The notes: generated from the sequence alone by a model not told the origin. Counted from the first letter of the stretch, positions 1 through 7,008 are shown. The stretch is DNA of 9,936 bases from Bacilli bacterium (GCA_028684735.1 JAQUFI010000051.1:1-9936), one strand, 5' to 3'. Numbers and translations: made by a program.

Positions 1-70
1 TTAGCGCAGTAGGTAGAGGATCTGACTGTTAATCAGAGTGTCGCAGGTTCGAGTCCTGCATTAGGAGCAA
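1..70 (+). tRNA. tRNA-Asn(GUU), copy 1, 5' end outside window
   Basis: The anticodon loop ctgttaa puts anticodon GTT at 28-30, with a 5-bp anticodon stem tctga/tcaga and a normal T arm (gcagg, loop ttcgagt, cctgc). By alignment with copy 3, about six acceptor bases lie before the window. The 3' end reads gcaa where copies 2 and 3 read gcca, so CCA is not encoded and would need the CCA-adding enzyme. The D stem is poor: gcgc against gagg gives G10:G25 and G12:A23 mismatches. It may be a decaying copy. Confidence 0.85.
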
Positions 71-76
71 TTATTT

Positions 77-152
77 GCCCAATTAGATTAGTAGGTAGAG
101 TATCTGACTGTTAATCAGAGTGTCGCAGGTCCGAGTCCTGCATTGGGCGCCA
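77..152 (+). tRNA. tRNA-Asn(GUU), copy 2, divergent
   Basis: A 76-nt cloverleaf with acceptor stem gcccaat/attgggc, anticodon GTT at 110-112, discriminator G149 and encoded CCA at 150-152. The acceptor stem differs from copy 3 by a compensated pair (T:A to C:G), so this stem is under structural selection or was recently so. Against that, the D stem gatt/gagt has an A11:G24 mismatch, and the T loop is tccgagt, with C at position 55 where pseudouridine (T) is nearly universal. It is spaced 6 bases from copy 1 and 7 from copy 3, so the three are surely one processed transcript if expressed. Confidence 0.85.
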
Positions 153-159
153 TTTATTT

Positions 160-235
160 GCCTAATTAGCTCAGTAGGTAGAGTATCTGACTGTTAATCA
201 GAGTGTCGCAGGTTCGAGTCCTGCATTAGGCGCCA
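160..235 (+). tRNA. tRNA-Asn(GUU), copy 3, canonical
   Basis: A 76-nt tRNA with acceptor gcctaat/attaggc, D stem gctc/gagt, anticodon stem tctga/tcaga, anticodon GTT at 193-195, T loop ttcgagt, discriminator G232 and encoded CCA 233-235. It is the only one of the three with no stem mismatches or T-loop change, so it is probably the main functional Asn tRNA of the array. It lies 66 bases upstream of gatC, with no clear terminator-plus-promoter between them. Confidence 0.95.
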
Positions 236-249
236 TTTTTTGGTCATGC

Positions 250-281
250 ATAAGTTTTCTGGATTTATTTCAGAAACTTAT
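250..281 (+). promoter_or_regulatory. leader hairpin between tRNA array and gatC
   Basis: The arms ataagttt-ctg (250-261, one bulged T at 258) and cagaaacttat (271-281) pair over 11 bp, with a 9-base loop. The following bases are tttcat, too short a U run for a good intrinsic terminator. The hairpin ends 8 bases before the gatC Shine-Dalgarno. It may be a weak terminator, a processing signal separating tRNAs from mRNA, or a leader structure; the sequence alone does not decide. Confidence 0.5.
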
Positions 282-301
282 TTCATATAAGGAGGTATTT
301 T

Positions 302-592
302 ATGATTACGAAAGAAAAGTTAAAAGATTATGCCAATAAGTTAATGTTTGATATGGATGAAAGTGAATACGAGACCTTACAAAATGAATTTGATGTTATT
401 TTAAAGCAAAGTGAATTAATTGGTAAGATTAAAGGTATTGATACTATTGAACCAATGACTTTCCCTTATAGTATATATACTAGTGAATTAAGAGAAGATG
501 AAGCAAAAGAATGTTTAACGACTGAAGAAGTATTAGAGAATGCTAGTGAAGTTAAATACAATCAAGTGAAAGTACCAAAGGTGGTTGGATAA
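302..592 (+). CDS. gatC: Asp-tRNA(Asn)/Glu-tRNA(Gln) amidotransferase subunit C
   Basis: GatC is the small subunit of GatCAB. It wraps around and stabilises the GatA-GatB interface in the cytoplasm and has no catalytic site. The 96-residue length is normal. The family pattern is visible: an N-terminal helix pair (residues 1-45), the mid-chain motif IEPMTFP, the conserved LREDEAKECL segment (about 63-72), and a C-terminal ENASEV...VKVPKVV tail. The start is the ATG preceded by a strong site aaggaggt (289-296) with 5-base spacing. The stop is followed after a single base by the ATG chosen for gatA, consistent with translational coupling. It is the first protein gene of a gatC-gatA-gatB-aspS run that begins 66 bases after a tRNA-Asn array. 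Confidence 0.95.
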   Translation: MITKEKLKDYANKLMFDMDESEYETLQNEFDVILKQSELIGKIKGIDTIEPMTFPYSIYTSELREDEAKECLTTEEVLENASEVKYNQVKVPKVVG

Positions 593-593
593 G

Positions 594-2054
594 ATGAAAT
601 ATTTAGATTTAACAATCGATGAAATTAGAAATTTATTAGATCGTAAAGAAGTAACTAGTGATGAATTAATCAAAGAAAGTATTGATAAGGCTCATCAATA
701 TCAAGAAGAATACAATTCTTTTGTGACTATTTTAGATGAGGCTAAACATAATTATGAAGGTAGTACTATAATAAATGGGATTCCTTATGCTCTTAAAGAT
801 AATTATTCGACGAAAGGTATTTTAACGACGGCTTCTTCGAATATTTTAAGCAATTATGTGCCTGTTTATGATGCAACTGTAGTTCAAAAATTAAATAAAA
901 GTGGGGCTGTTTTAATGGGTAAAACAGTTTTAGATGAATTAGCCATGGGTGACTCAGGGACAACTGGTCATACGGGAATAGTTAAAAATCCATGGGATAA
1001 GAAGAGAATAATTGGTGGTTCTTCAGCGGGGAGTGCTGCTAGTGTCGCTTTAGGGATTGTTCCTTTTGCTCTTGGTAGTGATACCGGAGATTCTGTTAGA
1101 AAACCTGCTGCTTATGGTGGTGTAGTTGGATTTAAACCAACTTATGGTAGAATTAGTCGTTATGGTTTATTTGCTTTTGCATCTTCCTTAGATCATGTTG
1201 GTTATTTTACAAGATCAGTTAAAGATGCTGCTTATCTGACAGATATTTTAAAAGGTAAAGATGAACGCGATATGACCTCACTACCTGATAATGATGAAGT
1301 ATATGTAAGTGGTTTAGAAAATGATATCAAAGGTAGAAAGTTATTCTATATTAAAGAGGTTTGTAATATCGATAGCTATCAAGATCAAACCGATGAAGAA
1401 TTAAAGGCCTTATTAAATAACTTTCACGAAGTAATTGAAAAGTGTCGTCAATTAGGTTTTATTGTTGAAGAAGTATCGATTGATCGCGATCTATTAAATG
1501 CTTTATATCCTAGTTATATGTGTATCTCATGTGCAGAAGCAACCAGTAATAATGCGAATTTAACAGGTATCTTATTTGGATTACCTGGAAAAGGTAATAA
1601 TGTTGATGAAATTATGTTTGATGCTAGGACTAGAGGTTTCTCTGAATTTATTAAAAGAAGATTTATTATGGGTAGTTTTGTTCTACAAAAAGAAAATCAA
1701 GATAAGTTATTCTTAAATGCAAGTCGTGTTAGAAGAATGATTGTTGATAAAATAAATGAATTATTTAAAGAATATGATGGTCTGATTATGCCTTCTAGTG
1801 AAGGAGTCGCACCAATTATTAATAGTAAAAAAGATAAGTTATCTGATCGTTATTTAATCCTAGGTAATCACTTAGTAATTGGAAACTTTGGAGGTTTCCC
1901 AAGTATTAGTCTACCTAGTGGGTTTGTTAATGGTCTACCGGTTAGTGTTAACCTTACAGGTCGTCAATTTGAAGATGGTTTAACCTTAAATATGGCTTAT
2001 AAAATAGAAAGTGTTCTAGGTTATAAAGGTCAAGTCGCAAAGGGGGTTAAATAG
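594..2054 (+). CDS. gatA: Asp-tRNA(Asn)/Glu-tRNA(Gln) amidotransferase subunit A
   Basis: GatA is the glutaminase subunit: it hydrolyses glutamine and channels ammonia to GatB. It is an amidase-signature enzyme with a Ser-cisSer-Lys triad. Visible here are Lys68 (in YALKDN), the serines of GGSSAGSAAS (143-144) and Ser167 (in GSDTGDSVRKPA). The residue before the nucleophile is Asp166, where the family usually has Gly (DTGGS). The start is placed at ATG 594 (486 aa). A TTG at 585 would add three residues and overlap gatC, but the site aaggtgg (578-584) is properly spaced from the ATG (9 bases), not from the TTG. Length is normal for GatA. The last base of its TAG is the first base of the gatB GTG. 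Confidence 0.95.
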   Translation: MKYLDLTIDEIRNLLDRKEVTSDELIKESIDKAHQYQEEYNSFVTILDEAKHNYEGSTIINGIPYALKDNYSTKGILTTASSNILSNYVPVYDATVVQKLNKSGAVLMGKTVLDELAMGDSGTTGHTGIVKNPWDKKRIIGGSSAGSAASVALGIVPFALGSDTGDSVRKPAAYGGVVGFKPTYGRISRYGLFAFASSLDHVGYFTRSVKDAAYLTDILKGKDERDMTSLPDNDEVYVSGLENDIKGRKLFYIKEVCNIDSYQDQTDEELKALLNNFHEVIEKCRQLGFIVEEVSIDRDLLNALYPSYMCISCAEATSNNANLTGILFGLPGKGNNVDEIMFDARTRGFSEFIKRRFIMGSFVLQKENQDKLFLNASRVRRMIVDKINELFKEYDGLIMPSSEGVAPIINSKKDKLSDRYLILGNHLVIGNFGGFPSISLPSGFVNGLPVSVNLTGRQFEDGLTLNMAYKIESVLGYKGQVAKGVK

Positions 2055-3475
2055 TGTATAAAGTAGTAATTGGATTAGAAGTCCATTGTGAATTAAAAAC
2101 GAAGTCAAAGAATTTTTCTTATGCTACAAATGATTATTCAGAAACTCCTAATATCTATTTAGATACTGTTGATTTAGGTTTTCCCGGAATTCTTCCGGTA
2201 GCTAATAAAGAGGCTGTTAAATCAGCTTTGAAAATAGCAATGGCTTTAAATTGTGAAAATCCTGATGAAGTTATTTTTGATCGTAAGAACTATTTTTATC
2301 CTGATTTACCTAAAGGTTATCAAATAACTCAATCACATAAACCAATGGGGATTAATGGTTATTTAATGGTTAATGTCGATGATGAAGATATTAAAGTTGA
2401 TATTCATGATCTTCACTTAGAAGAAGATACCGCTAGTTTAGATCACTTTAATGAATATTCACTAATTAACTATAATCGTAGTGGGATTCCGTTAATTGAG
2501 ATTGTAACTGAACCTTGTCTCCATTCCTCAAAAGAAGCAATTGCTTTTTTAGAAGCTCTTCGTTCAGTTATTTTATATTGTGGGGTTTCTGATGCACGTA
2601 GTGATTTGGGTCAAATGCGATGTGATGTCAATATCTCATTAATGAAAGAAGATGCAACAGAGTTTGGAACGAAAGTTGAGATTAAAAATATTAATTCTTT
2701 TACGAAAGTAAAAGAAGCAATCGAATACGAAATTGAAAGACAAACAGAGGTCTTAAATAGTGGTGGAACCATTATTATGGAGACAAGAAGATTTGATGAT
2801 GAAGATATGAAGACTTATAGTATGCGTAGTAAAGTCGATGCCGTTGATTATAAATATTTCTTAGAACCTAATATGCCACCTATCAAATTAACGAAAGAAT
2901 TTTTAGATGAAATTAGAAGTCAAATCCCAATGCTTCAATACGAAAGAATTAACCTTTATATTAACGAGTATGGATTATCACGTTATGATGCCACAACTTT
3001 AGTTAAAGAAAAGAAAATGGCTGATTATTTTGAAGAAACAATCAAAGATGGAACAGATGCGAAATTAGCTTCAAACTGGATAACGAGTATTGTTTTAGGT
3101 CATTTAAATAAATTTCAAGTTGAAATCGATCAAATTTATTTAACGCCTGCAATGTTAGTATCATTAATTAAGATGGTTAATGATGGCAAGATTTCTTCAA
3201 AACAAGCTAAAGAAGTACTGTATAAAGTATTAGAAGAAGAAAAGGATCCCGTTACGATTGTTGACGAATTAGGAATTAAACAAATTGAAAATGATGAAGA
3301 AATTAGATCGATGGTTGTTGAAATCTTAGATGCTAATTTACCTTTAATTGAGGAATATCGTAAAGGAAGAAATGTTTTTGATTTCTTTGTTGGACAAGTT
3401 ATGAAAAGAACAAAGGGTCAGGCTAATCCAACTCTAACAGCTAAGATAATTAAAGAAGAAATAGAAAAGAGGTAA
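2054..3475 (+). CDS. gatB: Asp-tRNA(Asn)/Glu-tRNA(Gln) amidotransferase subunit B
   Basis: GatB binds the mischarged tRNA, phosphorylates the Asp or Glu side chain with ATP, and amidates it with ammonia from GatA. The 473-residue protein starts with VVIGLEVHCELKTKSK; Glu9, His11 and the Glu pair 123-124 (HLEEDTA) match the metal/ATP site of the family. YPDLPKGYQI and NRSGIPLIEIVTEP are diagnostic. The Zn-binding cysteines of many GatBs are absent (VDLGFPGILPVAN instead), as in Firmicute enzymes. The C-terminal YqeY-like tail ends with KGQANPTLTAKIIKEEI. The start is GTG, preceded by aagggggt (2040-2047) at good spacing, and overlaps the gatA stop by one base. The gap to aspS is 3 bases. Confidence 0.96.
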   Translation: MYKVVIGLEVHCELKTKSKNFSYATNDYSETPNIYLDTVDLGFPGILPVANKEAVKSALKIAMALNCENPDEVIFDRKNYFYPDLPKGYQITQSHKPMGINGYLMVNVDDEDIKVDIHDLHLEEDTASLDHFNEYSLINYNRSGIPLIEIVTEPCLHSSKEAIAFLEALRSVILYCGVSDARSDLGQMRCDVNISLMKEDATEFGTKVEIKNINSFTKVKEAIEYEIERQTEVLNSGGTIIMETRRFDDEDMKTYSMRSKVDAVDYKYFLEPNMPPIKLTKEFLDEIRSQIPMLQYERINLYINEYGLSRYDATTLVKEKKMADYFEETIKDGTDAKLASNWITSIVLGHLNKFQVEIDQIYLTPAMLVSLIKMVNDGKISSKQAKEVLYKVLEEEKDPVTIVDELGIKQIENDEEIRSMVVEILDANLPLIEEYRKGRNVFDFFVGQVMKRTKGQANPTLTAKIIKEEIEKR

Positions 3476-3478
3476 GTT

Positions 3479-5221
3479 ATGAGAAAAAATAAGTATCGTA
3501 CTCATTATTGTGGTGAATTAACCAAAACTGATATTGATTCTCAAGTTAGAATCTCTGGTTGGGTTGAAAACATCCGTGATCATGGTGGTATTATCTTTTT
3601 AGATATTAGAGATCAATATGGAACTATTCAAATTGTGGGTCATGATAATCATGTTTTTGATAATATTACTCGTGAATCAACGGTTACTGTTGCTGGGAAA
3701 GTAATATTAAGAGATAAAGATATGATTAATCCAAGATTAAAAACCGGTGATATTGAGATCTTAGTTGATGAGATTAAAGTTCAAGGTCCAGCCTTAAATG
3801 AATTGCCTTTTGAAATAATGACTTCTCTTGATGTTCACGAAGATATAAGATTAAAGTATCGTTATTTAGATTTACGTAATAAAAAAGTTCACGACAATAT
3901 TGTTTTTAGATCAGAAGTAATTAGTTTTTTAAGAACAAAGATGACATCGTTAGGATTTACAGAAATTCAAACACCAATCTTAACAGCTTCTTCACCAGAA
4001 GGGGCTAGGGACTATATTGTTCCTTCTAGGAAATATCATGGTAAGTTTTATGCCTTACCTCAAGCGCCTCAGATTTTTAAACAATTATTGATGGTTAGTG
4101 GATTTGATCGATATTTTCAAATCGCGCCTTGTTTTAGGGATGAAGATGCGAGAAGTGATCGTTCTCCTGGTGAGTTTTATCAATTAGATTTTGAAATGGC
4201 TTTTGCTGAAGCTGAAGATGTTTATGCAGTAACAGAAGAAGTATTACATGAAACATTTACTAAGTTTAGTGATAAGGAAGTATCATCTCTACCTTTTAGA
4301 AGAATTCCTTATAAAGAAGCTATGTTAAAATATGGTAGTGATAAACCGGATTTAAGAAACCCGTTAGAAATAATTGATTTAACAGATGTTTTTAAGGATA
4401 CTACTTTTAAACCATTTAGTGGAGTAGAGGTAAGAGGTATAACAGTTAAGAACATTGCTGATAAATCAAACTCATGGTTTAATGAATTAGGAGAATATGC
4501 TACTAACAATGGTTTAGCTGGTTTAGGTTATTTAAAAGTAAATGATGATATGTCACTTGTTGGACCTATCGATAAGTTTTTAACTGATGAAGAAAGAAAG
4601 AAACTTATTGAAAGATGTAACTTAAGTAGTAAGGATGTATTATTCTTTATTGCAGACTCTAAAAAAGTGAATGTTTTAGCGGGTACTATTAGAATGGAAT
4701 TAGGTCGAAGATTAGATTTAATAGATAATAATAGATTTGAATTCTGCTTTATTGTTGATTTTCCAATGTATGAATATAGTGAAGAAGAAGAAAAATATAT
4801 CTTCACACATAACCCGTTTAGTATGCCACAAGGTGGTATGGATAGCTTACTGAATAAAAAACCAGAAGAAATACTAGCATATCAATATGATATCGTATGT
4901 AATGGTGTGGAACTAAGTAGTGGAGCTGTTCGTAACCACGATATCGAAATTATGAAAAAAGCTTTTGAAATTGTGGGTTATGATGAAGAAGTATTAAAAA
5001 CTAAATTTAAATCATTATATACGGCTTTTCAATATGGGGCACCTCCTCATGCAGGGATGGCACCAGGAATTGATCGAATTATTATGTTATTAAAAGAGGA
5101 ATCAAATATTAGAGAAGTTATTGCCTTCCCTATGAATAGTAGTGCCCAAGATTTAATGATGGGTTCACCTTCAGAAGTAACAGAGCAACAACTAAGAGAT
5201 GTTCATATAAAGATCAGGTAA
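3479..5221 (+). CDS. aspS: aspartyl-tRNA synthetase, likely non-discriminating
   Basis: A class II synthetase that charges tRNA with Asp. Order of parts: N-terminal OB anticodon-binding fold (about 15-105); motif 1 region (about 159-179, GFTEIQTPILTASSPEGARD); motif 2 at 219-240 (FRDEDARSD, then PGEFYQLDFEM); a bacterial GAD insertion (about 290-420); motif 3 with Arg533 in GMAPGIDRIIMLL. The 580-residue length is typical of bacterial AspRS. His35 in GWVENIRDHGG is the residue seen in non-discriminating enzymes, where E. coli-type discriminating enzymes have Leu (RRDLG). The second commonly cited position, Gly in non-discriminating enzymes, appears to be Asp81 here by an unaided alignment. 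Next to gatCAB and tRNA-Asn this suggests it also makes Asp-tRNA(Asn). The start is an ATG with gaggtaa upstream. The stop lies inside the terminator loop. Confidence 0.97.
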   Translation: MRKNKYRTHYCGELTKTDIDSQVRISGWVENIRDHGGIIFLDIRDQYGTIQIVGHDNHVFDNITRESTVTVAGKVILRDKDMINPRLKTGDIEILVDEIKVQGPALNELPFEIMTSLDVHEDIRLKYRYLDLRNKKVHDNIVFRSEVISFLRTKMTSLGFTEIQTPILTASSPEGARDYIVPSRKYHGKFYALPQAPQIFKQLLMVSGFDRYFQIAPCFRDEDARSDRSPGEFYQLDFEMAFAEAEDVYAVTEEVLHETFTKFSDKEVSSLPFRRIPYKEAMLKYGSDKPDLRNPLEIIDLTDVFKDTTFKPFSGVEVRGITVKNIADKSNSWFNELGEYATNNGLAGLGYLKVNDDMSLVGPIDKFLTDEERKKLIERCNLSSKDVLFFIADSKKVNVLAGTIRMELGRRLDLIDNNRFEFCFIVDFPMYEYSEEEEKYIFTHNPFSMPQGGMDSLLNKKPEEILAYQYDIVCNGVELSSGAVRNHDIEIMKKAFEIVGYDEEVLKTKFKSLYTAFQYGAPPHAGMAPGIDRIIMLLKEESNIREVIAFPMNSSAQDLMMGSPSEVTEQQLRDVHIKIR

Positions 5222-5239
5222 CTGGTCTTTTTTCATTGA
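5204..5239 (+). repeat. direct repeat, copy 1 (aspS tail plus terminator)
   Basis: The segment from aspS His576 through its terminator to attga recurs at 7009-7043. The copies differ at three bases plus one deleted C after the T run (32 of 36 positions identical). The repeats bracket the prepilin-lectin gene. Confidence 0.85.
5211..5233 (+). terminator. aspS terminator; stop codon in its loop
   Basis: A perfect 7-bp stem agatcag/ctggtct (5211-5217 with 5222-5228, one T:G wobble) encloses the loop gtaa and is followed by six T. The aspS stop TAA (5219-5221) forms most of the loop and the last two sense codons lie in the left arm. It ends the tRNA-Asn/gatCAB/aspS block. Confidence 0.85.
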
Positions 5240-5264
5240 ACTAAATGGTAAAATATGGTATTAT
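5236..5264 (+). promoter_or_regulatory. sigma-A-type promoter for the prepilin-lectin gene
   Basis: A -35 TTGAAC (5236-5241) and -10 TATTAT (5259-5264) are separated by 17 bases. The predicted start is near 5271, giving a leader of about 20 bases carrying ggagg (5282-5286) four bases before the ATG. It begins three bases after the aspS T run, so the gene is probably an independent transcription unit. Confidence 0.65.
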
Positions 5265-5290
5265 GTAGGTAATAAAGTAGTGGAGGCTAT

Positions 5291-6817
5291 ATGAAAAAAG
5301 GATTTACATTGATTGAATTATTAGGAGTTATTATTTTGTTAGGTATAATTGGTTTGATGGTTATACAATCAATTGCTGGGTTAATTAAACAGTCAAAACA
5401 AAAGTTATATGATTCACAGATTTCAATGATTAAAAAAACTGCTCGTAATTGGGGTGTTGAACATATTAATGAATTGTCAGAAACTAAAGCAGTATATTTA
5501 AGTGTTGATAAATTGATTAACTTGGGTATGATAGAACAAAGTGAGTTAAAGGATCCAAGAAATACTAATAATATAATTAACGGATGTATAGTTATAGAAT
5601 ATAATACATCTTATAATAAATATCAATATAATTATAATGAACAAACATGTAGTGAGATAAAACCATTATATGCAGATACCACGGGAGCACCTATCCCAAA
5701 ATTAAGTGATGGTATGATACCTATATTATGGGATGGAACTAAATGGGTTAAGGCTGACATAAAAGAAAAATGGTATGATTACAATTTAAAAGAATGGGCC
5801 AATGTAGTACTAGTAACAGAAGCAACTAGAAGTACATATCAAAGTGCCGATGTTGGAACAACTATAAATGAGTCTGATGTATTAGCTTATTTAGTTTGGA
5901 TACCGAGATATAGATATAAACTGTTTAACGTTGAAGCTTTATCAATTCCAGTTCAGACAATAGAAATAGAATTTGAAGATAAGAATACAGCCAAATCAAA
6001 TGGTAGTACTAATGGAACGTGGTTAACCCATCCATCATTCACTTTTGGTATTGAGATAAGCGGTTTTTGGGTAGGGAAATTTGAAACAACTGGTACATCA
6101 ACAACTCCAACCGTAAAACCAGGAATGAAATCTTTAACAGGACAAATCATAAGTAATCAATTTGCCACTGCTCAGAAATTTAGTAATACAACAACATATG
6201 GTCTAAATAATGTTAATGATGCTCATATGATGAAAAATATCGAATGGGGTGCAGTAGTTTATTTAACTCATTCGATTTATGGAAAAAATGCTGAAGTATG
6301 GATAAATCCAAGTGATGATTCTATAACCGGATGTGCTGGTAATAATGCCACGGTACCCGGAGTATTGGGGTGCCCATATAGCTATACTACTAGTAATGGT
6401 CACGAAGCCAGTACAACTGGTAATATTTATGGAATATATGATATGTCTGGTGGAGAATATGAGCGTGTAATGGGAGGAATGTATAATATTGATAACACAA
6501 CAATTATGGTAGAAACATCAGGTTTTGATCAAACAATAATTGATAGTTTGGAAATGGTGAAATATATTGATAAGTATAGTTATGGAATAACATATAAAGA
6601 TCAAACAGCTTATAATCGAAGAAAATTAGGAGATGCAACAGGGGAGACAAGGGGATGGTATGGTGATTATCCGTACTTCATCCGTTCGAGTACTCCATGG
6701 TTCTATCGTGGTGGGCAAAGTAATTTTGAAAGTGGTGCTGGAGTGTTTCATTTTGGCGATGTTTATGGTAATAGTAGTTTTCTCAGCTTCCGCCTTGTTG
6801 TATTATCTGAATTATAG
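5291..6817 (+). CDS. prepilin-like surface protein with C-type-lectin/FGE-like C-terminal domain
   Basis: The N-terminus MKKG-FTLIELLGVIILLGI is a class III (type IV prepilin) signal: cleavage after Gly4, Phe at +1, Glu at +5, then a hydrophobic helix to about residue 30 and an amphipathic helix. Cys99 and Cys120 bracket a loop resembling a pilin disulfide loop. Residues about 127-200 form a WxxAD...WYDY...WANVV linker module seen in Gram-positive surface proteins. From about 250 it resembles the formylglycine-enzyme/C-type-lectin fold: SGFWVGKFETTG, MMKNIEWGAVVYLTHS, NIYGIYDMSGGEYERVMGG and a C-terminal WFYRGG...AGVFHF...SFRLVVL. That ending is the layout of diversity-generating retroelement target proteins. 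Cys348 and Cys361 may pair; I see no sign of sulfatase-maturase catalysis. Ligand and partners are unknown: no other pilus gene lies in the window. It has its own promoter and terminator and is flanked by repeats. Confidence 0.85.
   Translation: MKKGFTLIELLGVIILLGIIGLMVIQSIAGLIKQSKQKLYDSQISMIKKTARNWGVEHINELSETKAVYLSVDKLINLGMIEQSELKDPRNTNNIINGCIVIEYNTSYNKYQYNYNEQTCSEIKPLYADTTGAPIPKLSDGMIPILWDGTKWVKADIKEKWYDYNLKEWANVVLVTEATRSTYQSADVGTTINESDVLAYLVWIPRYRYKLFNVEALSIPVQTIEIEFEDKNTAKSNGSTNGTWLTHPSFTFGIEISGFWVGKFETTGTSTTPTVKPGMKSLTGQIISNQFATAQKFSNTTTYGLNNVNDAHMMKNIEWGAVVYLTHSIYGKNAEVWINPSDDSITGCAGNNATVPGVLGCPYSYTTSNGHEASTTGNIYGIYDMSGGEYERVMGGMYNIDNTTIMVETSGFDQTIIDSLEMVKYIDKYSYGITYKDQTAYNRRKLGDATGETRGWYGDYPYFIRSSTPWFYRGGQSNFESGAGVFHFGDVYGNSSFLSFRLVVLSEL
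6671..6805 (+). other. candidate DGR variable region (lectin C-terminus)
   Basis: This encodes residues about 461-505 (RSSTPWFYRGG...AGVF...SFRLVVL). Eighteen consecutive codons (6746-6799) all end in T or C, including ten Gly/Val/Ser/Leu/Arg codons that could have ended in a purine. Residues 487-498 (cat ttt ggc gat gtt tat ggt aat agt agt ttt ctc) are all reachable from AAY by changing only A, the mutagenic pattern of diversity-generating retroelements. The block 6671-6720 is 26/50 GC by hand count, against 15/50 at 6471-6520. No reverse transcriptase or template repeat is in the window. Confidence 0.45.
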
Positions 6818-6840
6818 TATTGTTGAAATTAATATTTATT

Positions 6841-6868
6841 AAGAATTAGGAAATATCTAATTCTTTTT
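6841..6868 (+). terminator. terminator of the prepilin-lectin gene
   Basis: A perfect 9-bp stem aagaattag/ctaattctt (6841-6849 with 6857-6865) and loop gaaatat run into a five-T tract ending at 6868. It is 23 bases past the stop codon. Confidence 0.85.
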
Positions 6869-7007
6869 ATTATCGTAAGTGATTATAGTATACTTTTAAT
6901 ATTAAAAAGGGTTTATAGATAATCGCTATTATTGATAAATATTATACGTTGGAATGATCTGAAAATTAATCTAATAATTAATCTAATAATTATGTTATTA
7001 AGAATAT
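6869..7007. other. intergenic, no gene seen
   Basis: AT-rich spacer with no credible coding frame. It contains a possible long hairpin: arms 6878-6886 (agtgattat) and 6919-6927 (ataatcgct, one T:G pair) around the perfect palindrome ttttaatattaaaa at 6894-6907. A 12-bp tandem repeat follows at 6964-6992. Confidence 0.5.
6964..6992. repeat. 12-bp tandem repeat, about 2.4 copies
   Basis: The unit aattaatctaat occurs at 6964-6975 and 6976-6987, followed by aatta (6988-6992). It lies just upstream of the second aspS-tail repeat. Confidence 0.8.
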
Positions 7008-7008
7008 C

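Noticed and set aside
585..593. TTG start for gatA
   Set aside because: It would overlap gatC and sit too close to the ribosome site; ATG 594 is better spaced and a standard start.
4309..4806. Two minus-strand open frames of 66 and 92 codons inside aspS
   Set aside because: They are antisense to conserved aspS sequence, have low-complexity composition and no ribosome site of note.
5953..6150. Minus-strand 65-codon open frame in the prepilin-lectin gene
   Set aside because: It lies opposite a clear coding frame and shows no recognisable domain.
6633..6842. Plus-strand 69-codon open frame overlapping the lectin C-terminus
   Set aside because: It is an out-of-frame shadow of the WFYRGG...SFRLVVL coding region; its hydrophobicity arises from T-rich codons read in another frame.
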